This document shows positions 1 to 6,951 of a stretch of 64,000 bases of DNA, piece after piece; within the stretch, counting starts at the first letter, position 1, and the number at the start of each line of letters is the position of its first letter. The notes under the pieces are model-generated. The model made no database searches. It was not told the origin of the DNA and was given only the letters and a program-made list of their open reading frames with translations. The translations under genes and the position numbers were made by a program. The stretch is taken from positions 1-64,000 of the forward strand of contig CAPERS010000006.1 in assembly GCA_948607205.1 (NCBI GenBank). Direction: 5' to 3'. Origin of the DNA: an uncultured Eubacteriales bacterium. GTDB lineage: Bacteria > Bacillota > Clostridia > Christensenellales > UBA1242.

Positions 1-940
1 TTAAAATTATCAAACTTGCAATAAAACCAATATTTAAAAAGTAAAGGATAACCATTGCTATTACTGCAATAAAGAAACATATTATTGCAATAGGAAGAAA
101 TTTGTTTTTAAGTTTTGCTTCAATCTTATAAGATACAGTGTTTATAGTTGCAGTCAGGAGTTTGACGCCGGCGTAAATATAACCCATTATGACGGAAGAC
201 GTTCCAATTTCTTGTAAAAAGGCTTTGGATGAACTTCCAAACACTTCTGCGCTTCCCCAGAAAGTAAAAGCCAATAAGCAAATTATTAAACCAAATATAA
301 CAGAGGATTTTTTGCTTATTAAATTTGTATCAGAAGTAACATCACTCTGGACTTTTTCTTTTGTTTCCAATACTGTTTGAGATTTTGGAATTTTAAAAAA
401 GAAAGTTGCCACAAAGGATATGAGAAGAAGACCTGCGCAAATATAGTAACTTATATATGGATTGAACACAAAAAAATAACCACTGACAACTGAACTTACT
501 GCTTCCAAAATCCACCAAACAGCCGAAGCTCTTCCTTCAATTTTTGAAATTTCTCCTGACTCATCATCTTTGCAAATGATACTTAACAAACTGTTAGAAT
601 TTATTGATAGCAAAAAGTTTCCAATTGATTTAAATGATACCAAAAAACATAAAGCGATAAAATTATTGATAAGAGCGAAACTTAAAACATAAATGATAAA
701 TGAAATTGTTCCAAGCCTTAATCTATTAACAATTGAAACTTTTTTTAGTATATAATTAAAAGGAATTGCAAGCAGAGCAATCAATACTAAGTCTATAGAC
801 GAAATTATAAAAACTTGCGAAAAATCAAAGCCCTTTATAAGAGTCAAAAACATCATCTCAAGAGTGTAATAAAAAAGCAAATCGTAAGTGAATGCTCTAA
901 AAATTATGTAAGAAAGCTTATTTTTTTTAACTTTATCCAT
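1..940 (-). CDS. MFS-type transporter, partial (C-terminus beyond window start)
   Basis: Reading the minus strand from an ATG at 940 gives an uninterrupted frame of about 313 codons to the window edge. It starts MDKVKKNKLSYIIFRAF and shows roughly eight strongly hydrophobic segments separated by short charged loops, including a longer polar loop near residues 195-210. This is the organisation of a major facilitator superfamily permease cut before its last helices. The start is supported by GGAG nine bases upstream. It lies 31 bp downstream of the YgjV-like gene on the same strand and is probably co-transcribed. Substrate cannot be read from the sequence. Family level is fairly secure; function is not. 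Confidence 0.7.
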   Translation of the reverse strand, partial: MDKVKKNKLSYIIFRAFTYDLLFYYTLEMMFLTLIKGFDFSQVFIISSIDLVLIALLAIPFNYILKKVSIVNRLRLGTISFIIYVLSFALINNFIALCFLVSFKSIGNFLLSINSNSLLSIICKDDESGEISKIEGRASAVWWILEAVSSVVSGYFFVFNPYISYYICAGLLLISFVATFFFKIPKSQTVLETKEKVQSDVTSDTNLISKKSSVIFGLIICLLAFTFWGSAEVFGSSSKAFLQEIGTSSVIMGYIYAGVKLLTATINTVSYKIEAKLKNKFLPIAIICFFIAVIAMVILYFLNIGFIASLIIL

Positions 941-971
941 TAGTTCAATCTCCAATATATAAAATTATTAT

Positions 972-1511
972 TTATTTGTTTGTGGGGGGGGGATTTGCAA
1001 TTTGTTTTTTTCTAATAAAGTATAGTGAAATCGAAACTATGATGACAATGATTTCAATGCCATCAAGAATAGCCGAAGTATAGAAAGTGTTGAATATATT
1101 ATAGATAACCAGCATTAAGTTTGGCAATATTAAAGTGAAATTGACAACAATCATTTTCCTAAGTGACATAGCAAAGGTGAAGATTATCGGTGAAATAACT
1201 GTTAAAATATCCCAAGGCGACTTTAAGAACACTAAGCCTATTGTAATATATATGATTGAATATATAGGTATATAAAAGAAAGGGATTGTTTTGTTTTTTC
1301 TCTCATAAAAGTAAAAAAGAGCAGTTCTAGTCATGCTTATAAAGGTGTTTATTCCTGCAACAAGTGAAAGTGAAACAAGAAATGCACTTCCATAAAAAAC
1401 ATTTGCAACCGTTTGAAAGATGAGAAAAACTTTCTTGTTGCAAAAATATGATATGCAAACAAGAATCAACGCAATTCCGCCAAGCACTTGAGAAATAATG
1501 AATTGCACCAT
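972..1511 (-). CDS. YgjV-family inner-membrane protein
   Basis: A 179-aa protein with about six hydrophobic helices and almost no soluble domain, beginning MVQFIISQVLGGIALILV. The spacing of helices and the early QxxGxxAxxL pattern resemble the Imp-YgjV family (small membrane proteins of unknown function, sometimes next to transporters). The C-terminus encodes three prolines from a run of nine C on the coding strand. No Shine-Dalgarno precedes the ATG; a promoter sits six bases upstream, so the mRNA is probably leaderless. It is followed after 31 bp by the MFS transporter gene. Family assignment is moderate; the biochemical role is unknown. Confidence 0.6.
   Translation of the reverse strand: MVQFIISQVLGGIALILVCISYFCNKKVFLIFQTVANVFYGSAFLVSLSLVAGINTFISMTRTALFYFYERKNKTIPFFYIPIYSIIYITIGLVFLKSPWDILTVISPIIFTFAMSLRKMIVVNFTLILPNLMLVIYNIFNTFYTSAILDGIEIIVIIVSISLYFIRKKQIANPPPTNK
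984..992 (+). repeat. G9/C9 homopolymer at the 3' end of the YgjV-like gene
   Basis: Nine consecutive G on the plus strand (C on the coding strand) encode the Pro-Pro-Pro near the C-terminus. The following bases read ATTTG on the plus strand, similar to the flanks of the G-tracts at 6895 and 22811. Gain of one C would move translation into a frame ending at a TAA that overlaps the ATG of the downstream transporter gene (TAATG). Confidence 0.75.
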
Positions 1512-1517
1512 AAGAAA

Positions 1518-1546
1518 AATATATCACAAAAAGCAAATTTTGTCTA
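1518..1546 (-). promoter_or_regulatory. Promoter of the YgjV-like gene, leaderless arrangement
   Basis: On the minus strand a TAGACA -35 box (1541-1546), 17-base spacer and TATATT -10 box (1518-1523) end six bases before the ATG at 1511. There is no purine-rich ribosome binding site between them. Transcription would start at or next to the start codon. Confidence 0.55.
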
Positions 1547-1631
1547 TTTTTGCAAGAGTTTTTTGTAAATTGTTTTTATTTTTATAAAAATTTTCTGTTT
1601 TTTATGATATAATGTCATCAAAGGAGATTTT

Positions 1632-2378
1632 ATGCTTGGAATTTTATATTTCAGTGCAACTGGAAACAGTCTTTATATTGCAAAGAAACTTAGAGAAAGT
1701 CTTGGCGGAGAGTTGAGATATATTCCATCATACACAGGCGATTGCTCTGAATTTGATAATGTGATTTTGGTCACGCCAATTCACTCATACGGTCTTCCAA
1801 AATTCGTATTCGACTTTTTGCCAAGAATGAACAAAAACAAAGAACTTATCATTGTGCAAAACTATGGTGGAATGGTTGGCGGTGCAGACTATTATGCTTA
1901 TTCGTATTGCAAAAATCATGGCTTAAACATCAGAAGCGTGTTTGTCCTCAAAATGCCTGAAAGTTTCACAACAACTTTCACTGTTCCAAAATTTTATATT
2001 AAGTCAACTCTCAAAAAAGCGGACGGTGCAATTGATAAGGTCATAAGTGATATAAAGAATGAGAAATTCTCAATTCCAAAACAAAAGAAAACAAAAGAGA
2101 AAAAATATTTGACTAATATGTCTAACTGGAATAAGATTGCCAAATCATTTTGCGTAAGTGAAGACTGTGTTAGGTGTGGAAAATGCGTGAACGTTTGTCC
2201 AGTGAAAAATATATCAATCGAAAACAATAAAGTTGTTTTTAGCGACAAATGCATTGCCTGTCTTGGATGTTATCATCGCTGTCCACAAAAGGCAATTAGA
2301 TATAAAAATCATAAAAAGAAAGATAGATATTTTAATCCAAATGTTGACGAAAATGAAATAGGAAAAGATTTAAAATAG
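1632..2378 (+). CDS. EFR1-type flavodoxin/ferredoxin fusion protein
   Basis: A 248-aa cytoplasmic electron carrier. The N-terminus is flavodoxin-like: the beta-strand LGILYFSATGNS carries the FMN phosphate-binding S/T-rich loop at residues 8-13. The C-terminal third is a 2[4Fe-4S] bacterial ferredoxin domain with C179-x2-C182-x2-C185-x3-C189-P and C207-x2-C210-x2-C213-x3-C217-P. This combination is the EFR1 family (EAL/flavodoxin-ferredoxin, widespread in Clostridia); the redox partner is not known. The ATG at 1632 is preceded by AAAGGAG at good spacing, and a TATAAT box lies at 1608-1613. Monocistronic, with its own terminator directly after the stop. Confidence 0.85.
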   Translation: MLGILYFSATGNSLYIAKKLRESLGGELRYIPSYTGDCSEFDNVILVTPIHSYGLPKFVFDFLPRMNKNKELIIVQNYGGMVGGADYYAYSYCKNHGLNIRSVFVLKMPESFTTTFTVPKFYIKSTLKKADGAIDKVISDIKNEKFSIPKQKKTKEKKYLTNMSNWNKIAKSFCVSEDCVRCGKCVNVCPVKNISIENNKVVFSDKCIACLGCYHRCPQKAIRYKNHKKKDRYFNPNVDENEIGKDLK

Positions 2379-2381
2379 AAA

Positions 2382-2413
2382 AAATAACAGGTTCATCCTG
2401 TTATTTTTGTTTT
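2382..2413 (+). terminator. Intrinsic terminator after the EFR1 gene
   Basis: Ten-base stem AAATAACAGG / CCTGTTATTT with a TTCAT loop, followed by TTGTTTT. Confidence 0.85.
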
Positions 2414-2493
2414 AGTAAATTTTTATTTTTGTTTTTTATAAAGTTGTATTTAGAAAAACTTTTCTTAGTTTAGTTTCAGGCAATGTCAGTCGA

Positions 2494-3144
2494 CTAACCT
2501 TTATATTTTGTCTTATATCCACTGTTTGTTTCAGGGCGGAGGTCGTTTGGAAATTCGATGTCTGTCTTGATGTCGACAACAATTTGTTGCAAGCGGTTGA
2601 CAAGAAGATAAGGGTCATGTAGATCTTCAAGAACATGAGTTTTGCTACTGCTTGTGTAGATAACAATGTCACCAACATGGAACATTCTGTCAAGAAAACC
2701 AATATGCAAATTCACTGATGAGATTTCTGAATACATAATATTTGTTAAATTTGCGAAAAAACCTTCTTTAATAATAATGCGCTTGTTTGTGAAAGCATAT
2801 TCAGTGTTTTTAAGACGTCTGCGCGCAGTTAATATATGAGAAAGCCAAATCCAAACTGGCATGAGGTGAATTGCAAAGAAAATAACAAAAAAGATTATCA
2901 AAGCAATCGGAATTCCACCTGAAATAATTCCATAAATGATTCCGCCTATAAAAAGTCCGTCAAAGCAAAGCCATAAAAAAGCAATCGGGAACATTTTGAA
3001 AAATTGTTCAAGCATAAAAACTTTTTTGTCTGGCTTGCCAGTCCATAAAAGTTGCTCATCTTCACTCAGTGCAACCATATCTTTTAGACTCTGAGAGCCA
3101 TTTTCATTTTGCTTAGGTTTGAAAAAATCTTCGTTAAGATCCAT
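2494..3144 (-). CDS. PH-domain (YdbT/bPH2-like) membrane protein
   Basis: A 216-aa protein. Residues about 1-35 are acidic and soluble, residues about 50-100 form two membrane helices, and residues about 110-180 (ALTNKRIIIKEGFF-like strand, then EISSVNLHIGFLDRMFHVGDI and YTSS) match bacterial pleckstrin-homology domains of the YdbS/YdbT type (PF03703 pattern TxxRIxxxxGxx...I.V.ixqs.l.R.fG.G.i.v). These are membrane-associated proteins of unclear role. GGAGG precedes the ATG. The gene lies 51 bp downstream of an unknown gene on the same strand. Family is fairly secure, function unknown. Confidence 0.75.
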   Translation of the reverse strand: MDLNEDFFKPKQNENGSQSLKDMVALSEDEQLLWTGKPDKKVFMLEQFFKMFPIAFLWLCFDGLFIGGIIYGIISGGIPIALIIFFVIFFAIHLMPVWIWLSHILTARRRLKNTEYAFTNKRIIIKEGFFANLTNIMYSEISSVNLHIGFLDRMFHVGDIVIYTSSSKTHVLEDLHDPYLLVNRLQQIVVDIKTDIEFPNDLRPETNSGYKTKYKG

Positions 3145-3195
3145 GTTTAACCTCCAAATATAATATACCAGAATAAAATTAATTTTGCAAGAGAT

Positions 3196-3651
3196 TTAGT
3201 TGTGGAGGAGGGCAACCTCGCGAAGAATTGCATCTTCTGCGAAGAAAGCCTCAGTAATATCTTCGGCGGATTTTTCCAGTTTTGATTGCAAAAGCATCAA
3301 TTTTTTGGAAAACTTAAATAGAATTGAGTTGGCTTCATTGTTGAACTTGGATTTGGCGAGGATGTTTTCTTTGGTGCTTTCATCTTTGATAAGATTGCTG
3401 ATTAGTGCTGAAAATGCCATAACTTTGATTCCTCTAAGTTGAAGATATTCGACATTAAATAATTTATCAATAAGTTCTTGTGCAAGTTCGGGCGTTGTAA
3501 CTAAATTAAGGTCGTCAACCATTTCGTCAAAAATTTGAAAAGGTTGTTTTTTAAGTTTTGCAAGCCTCAAACAAGTGTTGACTTTGAGTTTGTATAAATT
3601 GTTATATTTTTTATAAACAGTATTGAAATATTTTAAAATTCCTTTTTCCAT
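3196..3651 (-). CDS. Hypothetical alpha-helical protein (151 aa)
   Basis: Not recognised. The protein is soluble, lysine/leucine-rich and predicted mostly helical, with no cysteine cluster, signal peptide or membrane segment. A ribosome binding site AAGGAG stands seven bases before the ATG. It is transcribed away from aspS, and its likely co-transcribed downstream neighbour is the PH-domain membrane protein. Confidence 0.6.
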   Translation of the reverse strand: MEKGILKYFNTVYKKYNNLYKLKVNTCLRLAKLKKQPFQIFDEMVDDLNLVTTPELAQELIDKLFNVEYLQLRGIKVMAFSALISNLIKDESTKENILAKSKFNNEANSILFKFSKKLMLLQSKLEKSAEDITEAFFAEDAILREVALLHN

Positions 3652-3772
3652 TAAAGCTCCTTTTTTAGGGAATAACTTTCAAAGTATATACTTTTTTTTA
3701 ACTTTTGTCTACCAAAATTAAGGAATTTCAAAAAAAGCAAACAATTTTTAATATGCAACATATTCAAATTTC

Positions 3773-3802
3773 TTGCAACTGGACATAAAAATGTGATATA
3801 AT
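3773..3802 (+). promoter_or_regulatory. Promoter of aspS-asnS
   Basis: TTGCAA at 3773-3778 and TATAAT at 3797-3802, spacer 18, about 23 bases before the aspS start codon. No T-box-like leader is possible in the short 5' region. Confidence 0.6.
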
Positions 3803-3824
3803 CTTGAAATATAGGAGAAGATAT

Positions 3825-5111
3825 ATGACGACTCAAATTTCAAAACTCGAAGTTGGAAAAGTTAAATTTCAAGGCATGATTGAAACTGTTCGTGACAAAA
3901 AAAACATTCAGTTTGTTGTTTTGAAAGACTTTTCAGGAAAAATTCAAGTGACAGTTGATAAGGTTGCACATCCAGAAGTGGGTGAGGTTTTTGCAAAACT
4001 TTTGACAGGCTCAACAGTTATGGTCGAAGGCGAACTTGTTAAAAGCGAATATGTCAAGATGGGCGGTCAAGAAGTGCTCGTTGAAAGCGTTATTGTCACA
4101 AGTGAGGCAAAAGAGCCATATCCAATCGGCCCTGAAAGCAATATTGACCAGCGCATTGATTATCGCTGGCTTGACCTTAGACAAGACAAAAACTTGCTTA
4201 TTTTCAAAGTTCAAACATGTTTCACTGAGGCTATGAGAGAGTTCCTTGAAAAGCGTGACTTTGTTGAAATTCATTCACCAAAACTTATTGGAACGGCATC
4301 TGAAAGTGGCTCGGAAGTTTTTGAAGTGAAATATTTTGACGGAAAAGCATATCTTGCACAAAGTCCACAATTTTATAAACAACTTGCCATTTCGGCAGGA
4401 TTTGGAAGAGTTTTTGAATGCGGACCAGTTTTTCGTGCTGAGAAGTCACATTCAAGAAAACATGCGACTGAGTTCACTGGTTTTGACCTCGAATTCACAG
4501 GAATTGAAAGTTGCGAAGATGTTATGAAAATGGAAGAAGAACTTGTAACCTATGCTCTTCAAAAAGTAAGTGAAAAGTATGGCGAGGCAATAAAGGCAAC
4601 TTTTGGCGTCGAAGTTAAAGTTCCAACTCTTCCTTTCCCAAGAATTGAACTTGGTGACCTCTATGATGAACTTGAAAAGCGTTACGGTTATACAATTGAA
4701 GAAAGTGAAAAAGATGACCTTTCAACCGAAGGAGAAAAACTTTGCAAACAATTTGCAATGGATTTTTACGGACATGAATTTTTGTTTATCACCGGTTATG
4801 GTCCAAGAAAAAGAGCGTTCTATCATTTGCGCAAGAACGGAATCCCACAAGGTTATGACCTCATTTGGAAGGGCGTTGAAATCACAACAGGCGCGCAGAG
4901 AGAGCATAGATATGATATTCTTAAAGCGCAAGCCGAAGAAAAAGGTCTTGCAAAAGATGTTGAGTTCTATCTTCAATTCTTTAAATATGGTTGTCCTCAA
5001 CATGGCGGATTTGGGCTTGGTCTTGACAGAATTATTATGAACCTTTTGGAACTTGCAAATATAAAAGAAGCCATGTTTATATTCCGTGGTCCTGAAAGAA
5101 TCAGCCCTTAA
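3825..5111 (+). CDS. aspS: Aspartyl-tRNA synthetase, archaeal/non-bacterial type
   Basis: Class II synthetase of 428 aa, much shorter than the usual ~590-aa bacterial AspRS because it lacks the GAD insertion. N-terminal OB-fold (about 1-100) for anticodon binding, then the catalytic core with motif 2 (FRAEKSHSRKHATEFTGFDLE region, about 205-225) and motif 3 near the C-terminus (GFGLGLDRIIM). The ending FIFRGPERISP matches archaeal-type AspRS, which is often non-discriminating (charges tRNA-Asp and tRNA-Asn); discrimination cannot be judged here. The frame is open seven codons further upstream, but AGGAG at 3812-3816 sits correctly for the ATG at 3825. It is followed after 47 bp by asnS, forming an Asp/Asn operon. 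Confidence 0.9.
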   Translation: MTTQISKLEVGKVKFQGMIETVRDKKNIQFVVLKDFSGKIQVTVDKVAHPEVGEVFAKLLTGSTVMVEGELVKSEYVKMGGQEVLVESVIVTSEAKEPYPIGPESNIDQRIDYRWLDLRQDKNLLIFKVQTCFTEAMREFLEKRDFVEIHSPKLIGTASESGSEVFEVKYFDGKAYLAQSPQFYKQLAISAGFGRVFECGPVFRAEKSHSRKHATEFTGFDLEFTGIESCEDVMKMEEELVTYALQKVSEKYGEAIKATFGVEVKVPTLPFPRIELGDLYDELEKRYGYTIEESEKDDLSTEGEKLCKQFAMDFYGHEFLFITGYGPRKRAFYHLRKNGIPQGYDLIWKGVEITTGAQREHRYDILKAQAEEKGLAKDVEFYLQFFKYGCPQHGGFGLGLDRIIMNLLELANIKEAMFIFRGPERISP

Positions 5112-5158
5112 AAAATATAAAAAGGAATAATCAATCTTTCAAAAAATTAGGAGCAAAT

Positions 5159-6538
5159 ATGAAAAAAATTGATATTGTAAAATTAAGAAAAGAGCCTCAA
5201 AAGTTTACTGATAAGTCTTTCACTATCGGTGGCTGGGTGCGCTCAGTTCGTGACATGAAAACATTTGGTTTTATTGACCTCAATGACGGAACCTCTTTCA
5301 AAGGCATTCAAGTGGTTTTGAATGCTGAGAAAATTGCTAACTATCAAGAAGTTTCACACCTCAATACTGGAAGCAGTGTGCTTTGTGAGGGAACACTTAA
5401 ATTGACACCAGAGGCAAAACAGCCATTCGAGTTTGTTGCAGACAAAGTTGAAATCCTTTCTGCGACTGATGAAAGTTATCCAATTCAAAAAAAGAAAACT
5501 TCGCTTGAAGTTTTGCGTGAACAGGCATATCTTCGCCCAAGAACAAATCTTTTCAATGCTGTTTTCAGAGTGAGAAGTGAAAGTTCGTTCGCTCTTCATA
5601 AGTTTTTTAATGAGCAAGGCTTTGTTTATCTTCATGCACCAATCTTGACTTCTTCTGACTGCGAAGGAGCAGGAGAACTTTTCAGAGTCAGCACGCAAGA
5701 TATCTATGCTGGAAAAAAACTCAATCCGGAAGACGAACTTCTTGGCAAGAAAGCCTTCCTTTCACCATCTTGTCAACTTGAAGGCGAGGCTTTTGCGCTT
5801 GCATTTGGCAATATTTACACTTTTGGTCCTTCTTTCCGTGCGGAAAACAGCAACACTGTCAAACACGTAAATGAGTTTTGGCATATTGAGCCTGAAATGG
5901 CATTTGCCGAACTTTTTGATGATATGGACGTTATGGAAAGCATGGTTAAATATGTTATCAACTATCTCTTTGATAAATGCAAAGACGAACTTGAATTTTT
6001 CGATAGTTTCGTTGAAACTGGACTTATTGCAAAACTTAAAAATGTGACTGACAATGAGTTTGCACGTGTGTCATACACAGAAGCAATCGAAATTTTGAAG
6101 AAAAATAACGATAAGTTTGATTATAAAGTTGAATGGGGTAGTGATATTCAAACAGAACACGAAAAATATCTCACCGAAGTGGTTTACAAAAAACCTGTTT
6201 TCGTTTATGACTATCCAAAGGAAATTAAAGCATTCTATATGCGCGTCAACGAAGATGGCAAAACAGTTCGTGCAACCGACCTTCTTGTTCCAGGCATTGG
6301 CGAACTTTGTGGAGCAAGCGAAAGAGAGGAGCGATATGAAGTCTTGAAAGCACGTATTGACGAACTTGGACTCAGAGAAGAAGACTATTGGTGGTTTATG
6401 AACCTTCGCAAATTCGGAAGCGTGAAGCACAGCGGATTTGGCATGGGCTTTGACCGTTTCCTTATGTATGTGACAGGAATGAAAAACATTCGTGACGTCC
6501 TTCCTTTCCCAAGAACACCAAACAACTGCGAATACTAA
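5159..6538 (+). CDS. asnS: Asparaginyl-tRNA synthetase
   Basis: 459-aa class II synthetase, normal length for AsnRS. OB-fold anticodon-binding domain (about 15-110, starting GGWVRSVRDMKTFGFIDLNDG), catalytic core with motif 2 (GPSFRAENSNTVKHVNEFW) and motif 3 (GFGMGFDRFLMYVTGMKNIRDVLPFPR). The ending FPRTPNNCEY is characteristic of AsnRS as opposed to AspRS. AGGAG precedes the ATG. Because AsnRS is present, Asn-tRNA can be made directly, so any non-discriminating activity of the upstream AspRS would be redundant or serve an amidotransferase route not visible here. Confidence 0.93.
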   Translation: MKKIDIVKLRKEPQKFTDKSFTIGGWVRSVRDMKTFGFIDLNDGTSFKGIQVVLNAEKIANYQEVSHLNTGSSVLCEGTLKLTPEAKQPFEFVADKVEILSATDESYPIQKKKTSLEVLREQAYLRPRTNLFNAVFRVRSESSFALHKFFNEQGFVYLHAPILTSSDCEGAGELFRVSTQDIYAGKKLNPEDELLGKKAFLSPSCQLEGEAFALAFGNIYTFGPSFRAENSNTVKHVNEFWHIEPEMAFAELFDDMDVMESMVKYVINYLFDKCKDELEFFDSFVETGLIAKLKNVTDNEFARVSYTEAIEILKKNNDKFDYKVEWGSDIQTEHEKYLTEVVYKKPVFVYDYPKEIKAFYMRVNEDGKTVRATDLLVPGIGELCGASEREERYEVLKARIDELGLREEDYWWFMNLRKFGSVKHSGFGMGFDRFLMYVTGMKNIRDVLPFPRTPNNCEY

Positions 6539-6670
6539 GCCTTAGGCTCTTTATATCTATCAACTTCATTCAAAGTTGATATTTTATTCGGTCATGTGCA
6601 TTATGCACTTTTCATCTTTTGACTAAATTCGAAATTTTCACTTAATCCGTTCTTATGCATTATGCTTTTA
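6538..6670 (+). repeat. Tandem ~59-bp intergenic repeat with palindromic cores (copy 1)
   Basis: Three palindromes, AGCCTTAGGCT (centre 6543), GTGCATTATGCAC (centre 6602) and ATGCATTATGC-like (centre 6661), are spaced exactly 59 bp. Each unit ends in a TTCGGTC/CCGTTC-type box before the next palindrome. A related array with 58-bp period lies at 57216 after rplA, and looser copies lie at 31784 between gyrB and its downstream genes. All follow operon ends or fill gaps between genes. Confidence 0.6.
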
Positions 6671-6681
6671 CTTTAAATTAT

Positions 6682-6710
6682 AAAAAGACAGAAATTCCTG
6701 TCTTTTTTTT
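6682..6710 (+). terminator. Terminator after asnS and its repeat
   Basis: Stem AAAAAGACAG / CTGTCTTTTT, loop AAATTC, followed by more T. The same AGACAG stem is used after the two GLUG-protein genes. Confidence 0.85.
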
Positions 6711-6774
6711 GTTAAAAATTTTATAATTATCATTAAAAAGTGCAAATCAAAAACTAAAAAACTATCTTTTTATT

Positions 6775-6802
6775 TTGTATTTACTCAATTTTTGAGTATA
6801 AT
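6775..6802 (+). promoter_or_regulatory. Upstream promoter with 17-bp dyad overlapping the -10 box
   Basis: TACTCAA-TTT-TTGAGTA (6782-6798) is a 7-3-7 perfect dyad whose last bases start the TATAAT box (6797-6802). A TTGTAT -35 candidate is at 6775-6780. An almost identical dyad/-10 combination precedes the truncated paralogue at 15368. A repressor bound to the dyad would block RNA polymerase. Confidence 0.6.
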
Positions 6803-6887
6803 AATATATATTTAAAAATAACTCTCAGCATAGCCACGCTTTCGAAACGGAAACGCAAAAATGGCGTGAGTTTCCTGTCGGATTTTG

Positions 6888-6919
6888 TTGACATGGGGGG
6901 GGGGATTTTGAGGTATAAT
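6888..6919 (+). promoter_or_regulatory. Promoter with G10 tract in the spacer (putative phase-variable promoter)
   Basis: Perfect TTGACA (6888-6893) and perfect TATAAT (6914-6919) are separated by 20 bases that include ten consecutive G (6895-6904). Optimal spacing would be 17, i.e. seven G. Slippage of the tract would change spacer length and promoter strength without touching the coding sequence. It lies 33 bp upstream of the ATG of the surface protein. Confidence 0.7.
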
Positions 6920-6951
6920 TATTTAAAGAATAAATATAAAAAGGATAAAGT

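Larger units (their letters stand above)
6711..6951 (+). other. Regulatory intergenic region of the surface-protein gene
   Basis: A gene-free stretch holding two promoters described separately (6775-6802 and 6888-6919). Between them a transcript from the upstream promoter would contain a hairpin formed by GGAAACGC (6849-6856) and GCG/GTTTCC (6863-6875) with a short bulge. I compared the hairpin region with c-di-GMP riboswitches because of its ACGCAAA string, but the conserved receptor parts are absent. Confidence 0.5.

Noticed and set aside
5354..5698. Long antisense reading frames within tRNA synthetase, gyrase, secA and other conserved genes
   Set aside because: These are opposite-strand shadows of strongly supported genes, without ribosome binding sites or recognisable products.
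6833..6880. Cyclic di-GMP riboswitch-like sequence (ACGCAAA string with a nearby hairpin) upstream of the surface gene
   Set aside because: The conserved GGCAAACC arm and tetraloop-receptor elements of the GEMM class are missing; only a simple hairpin can be supported.
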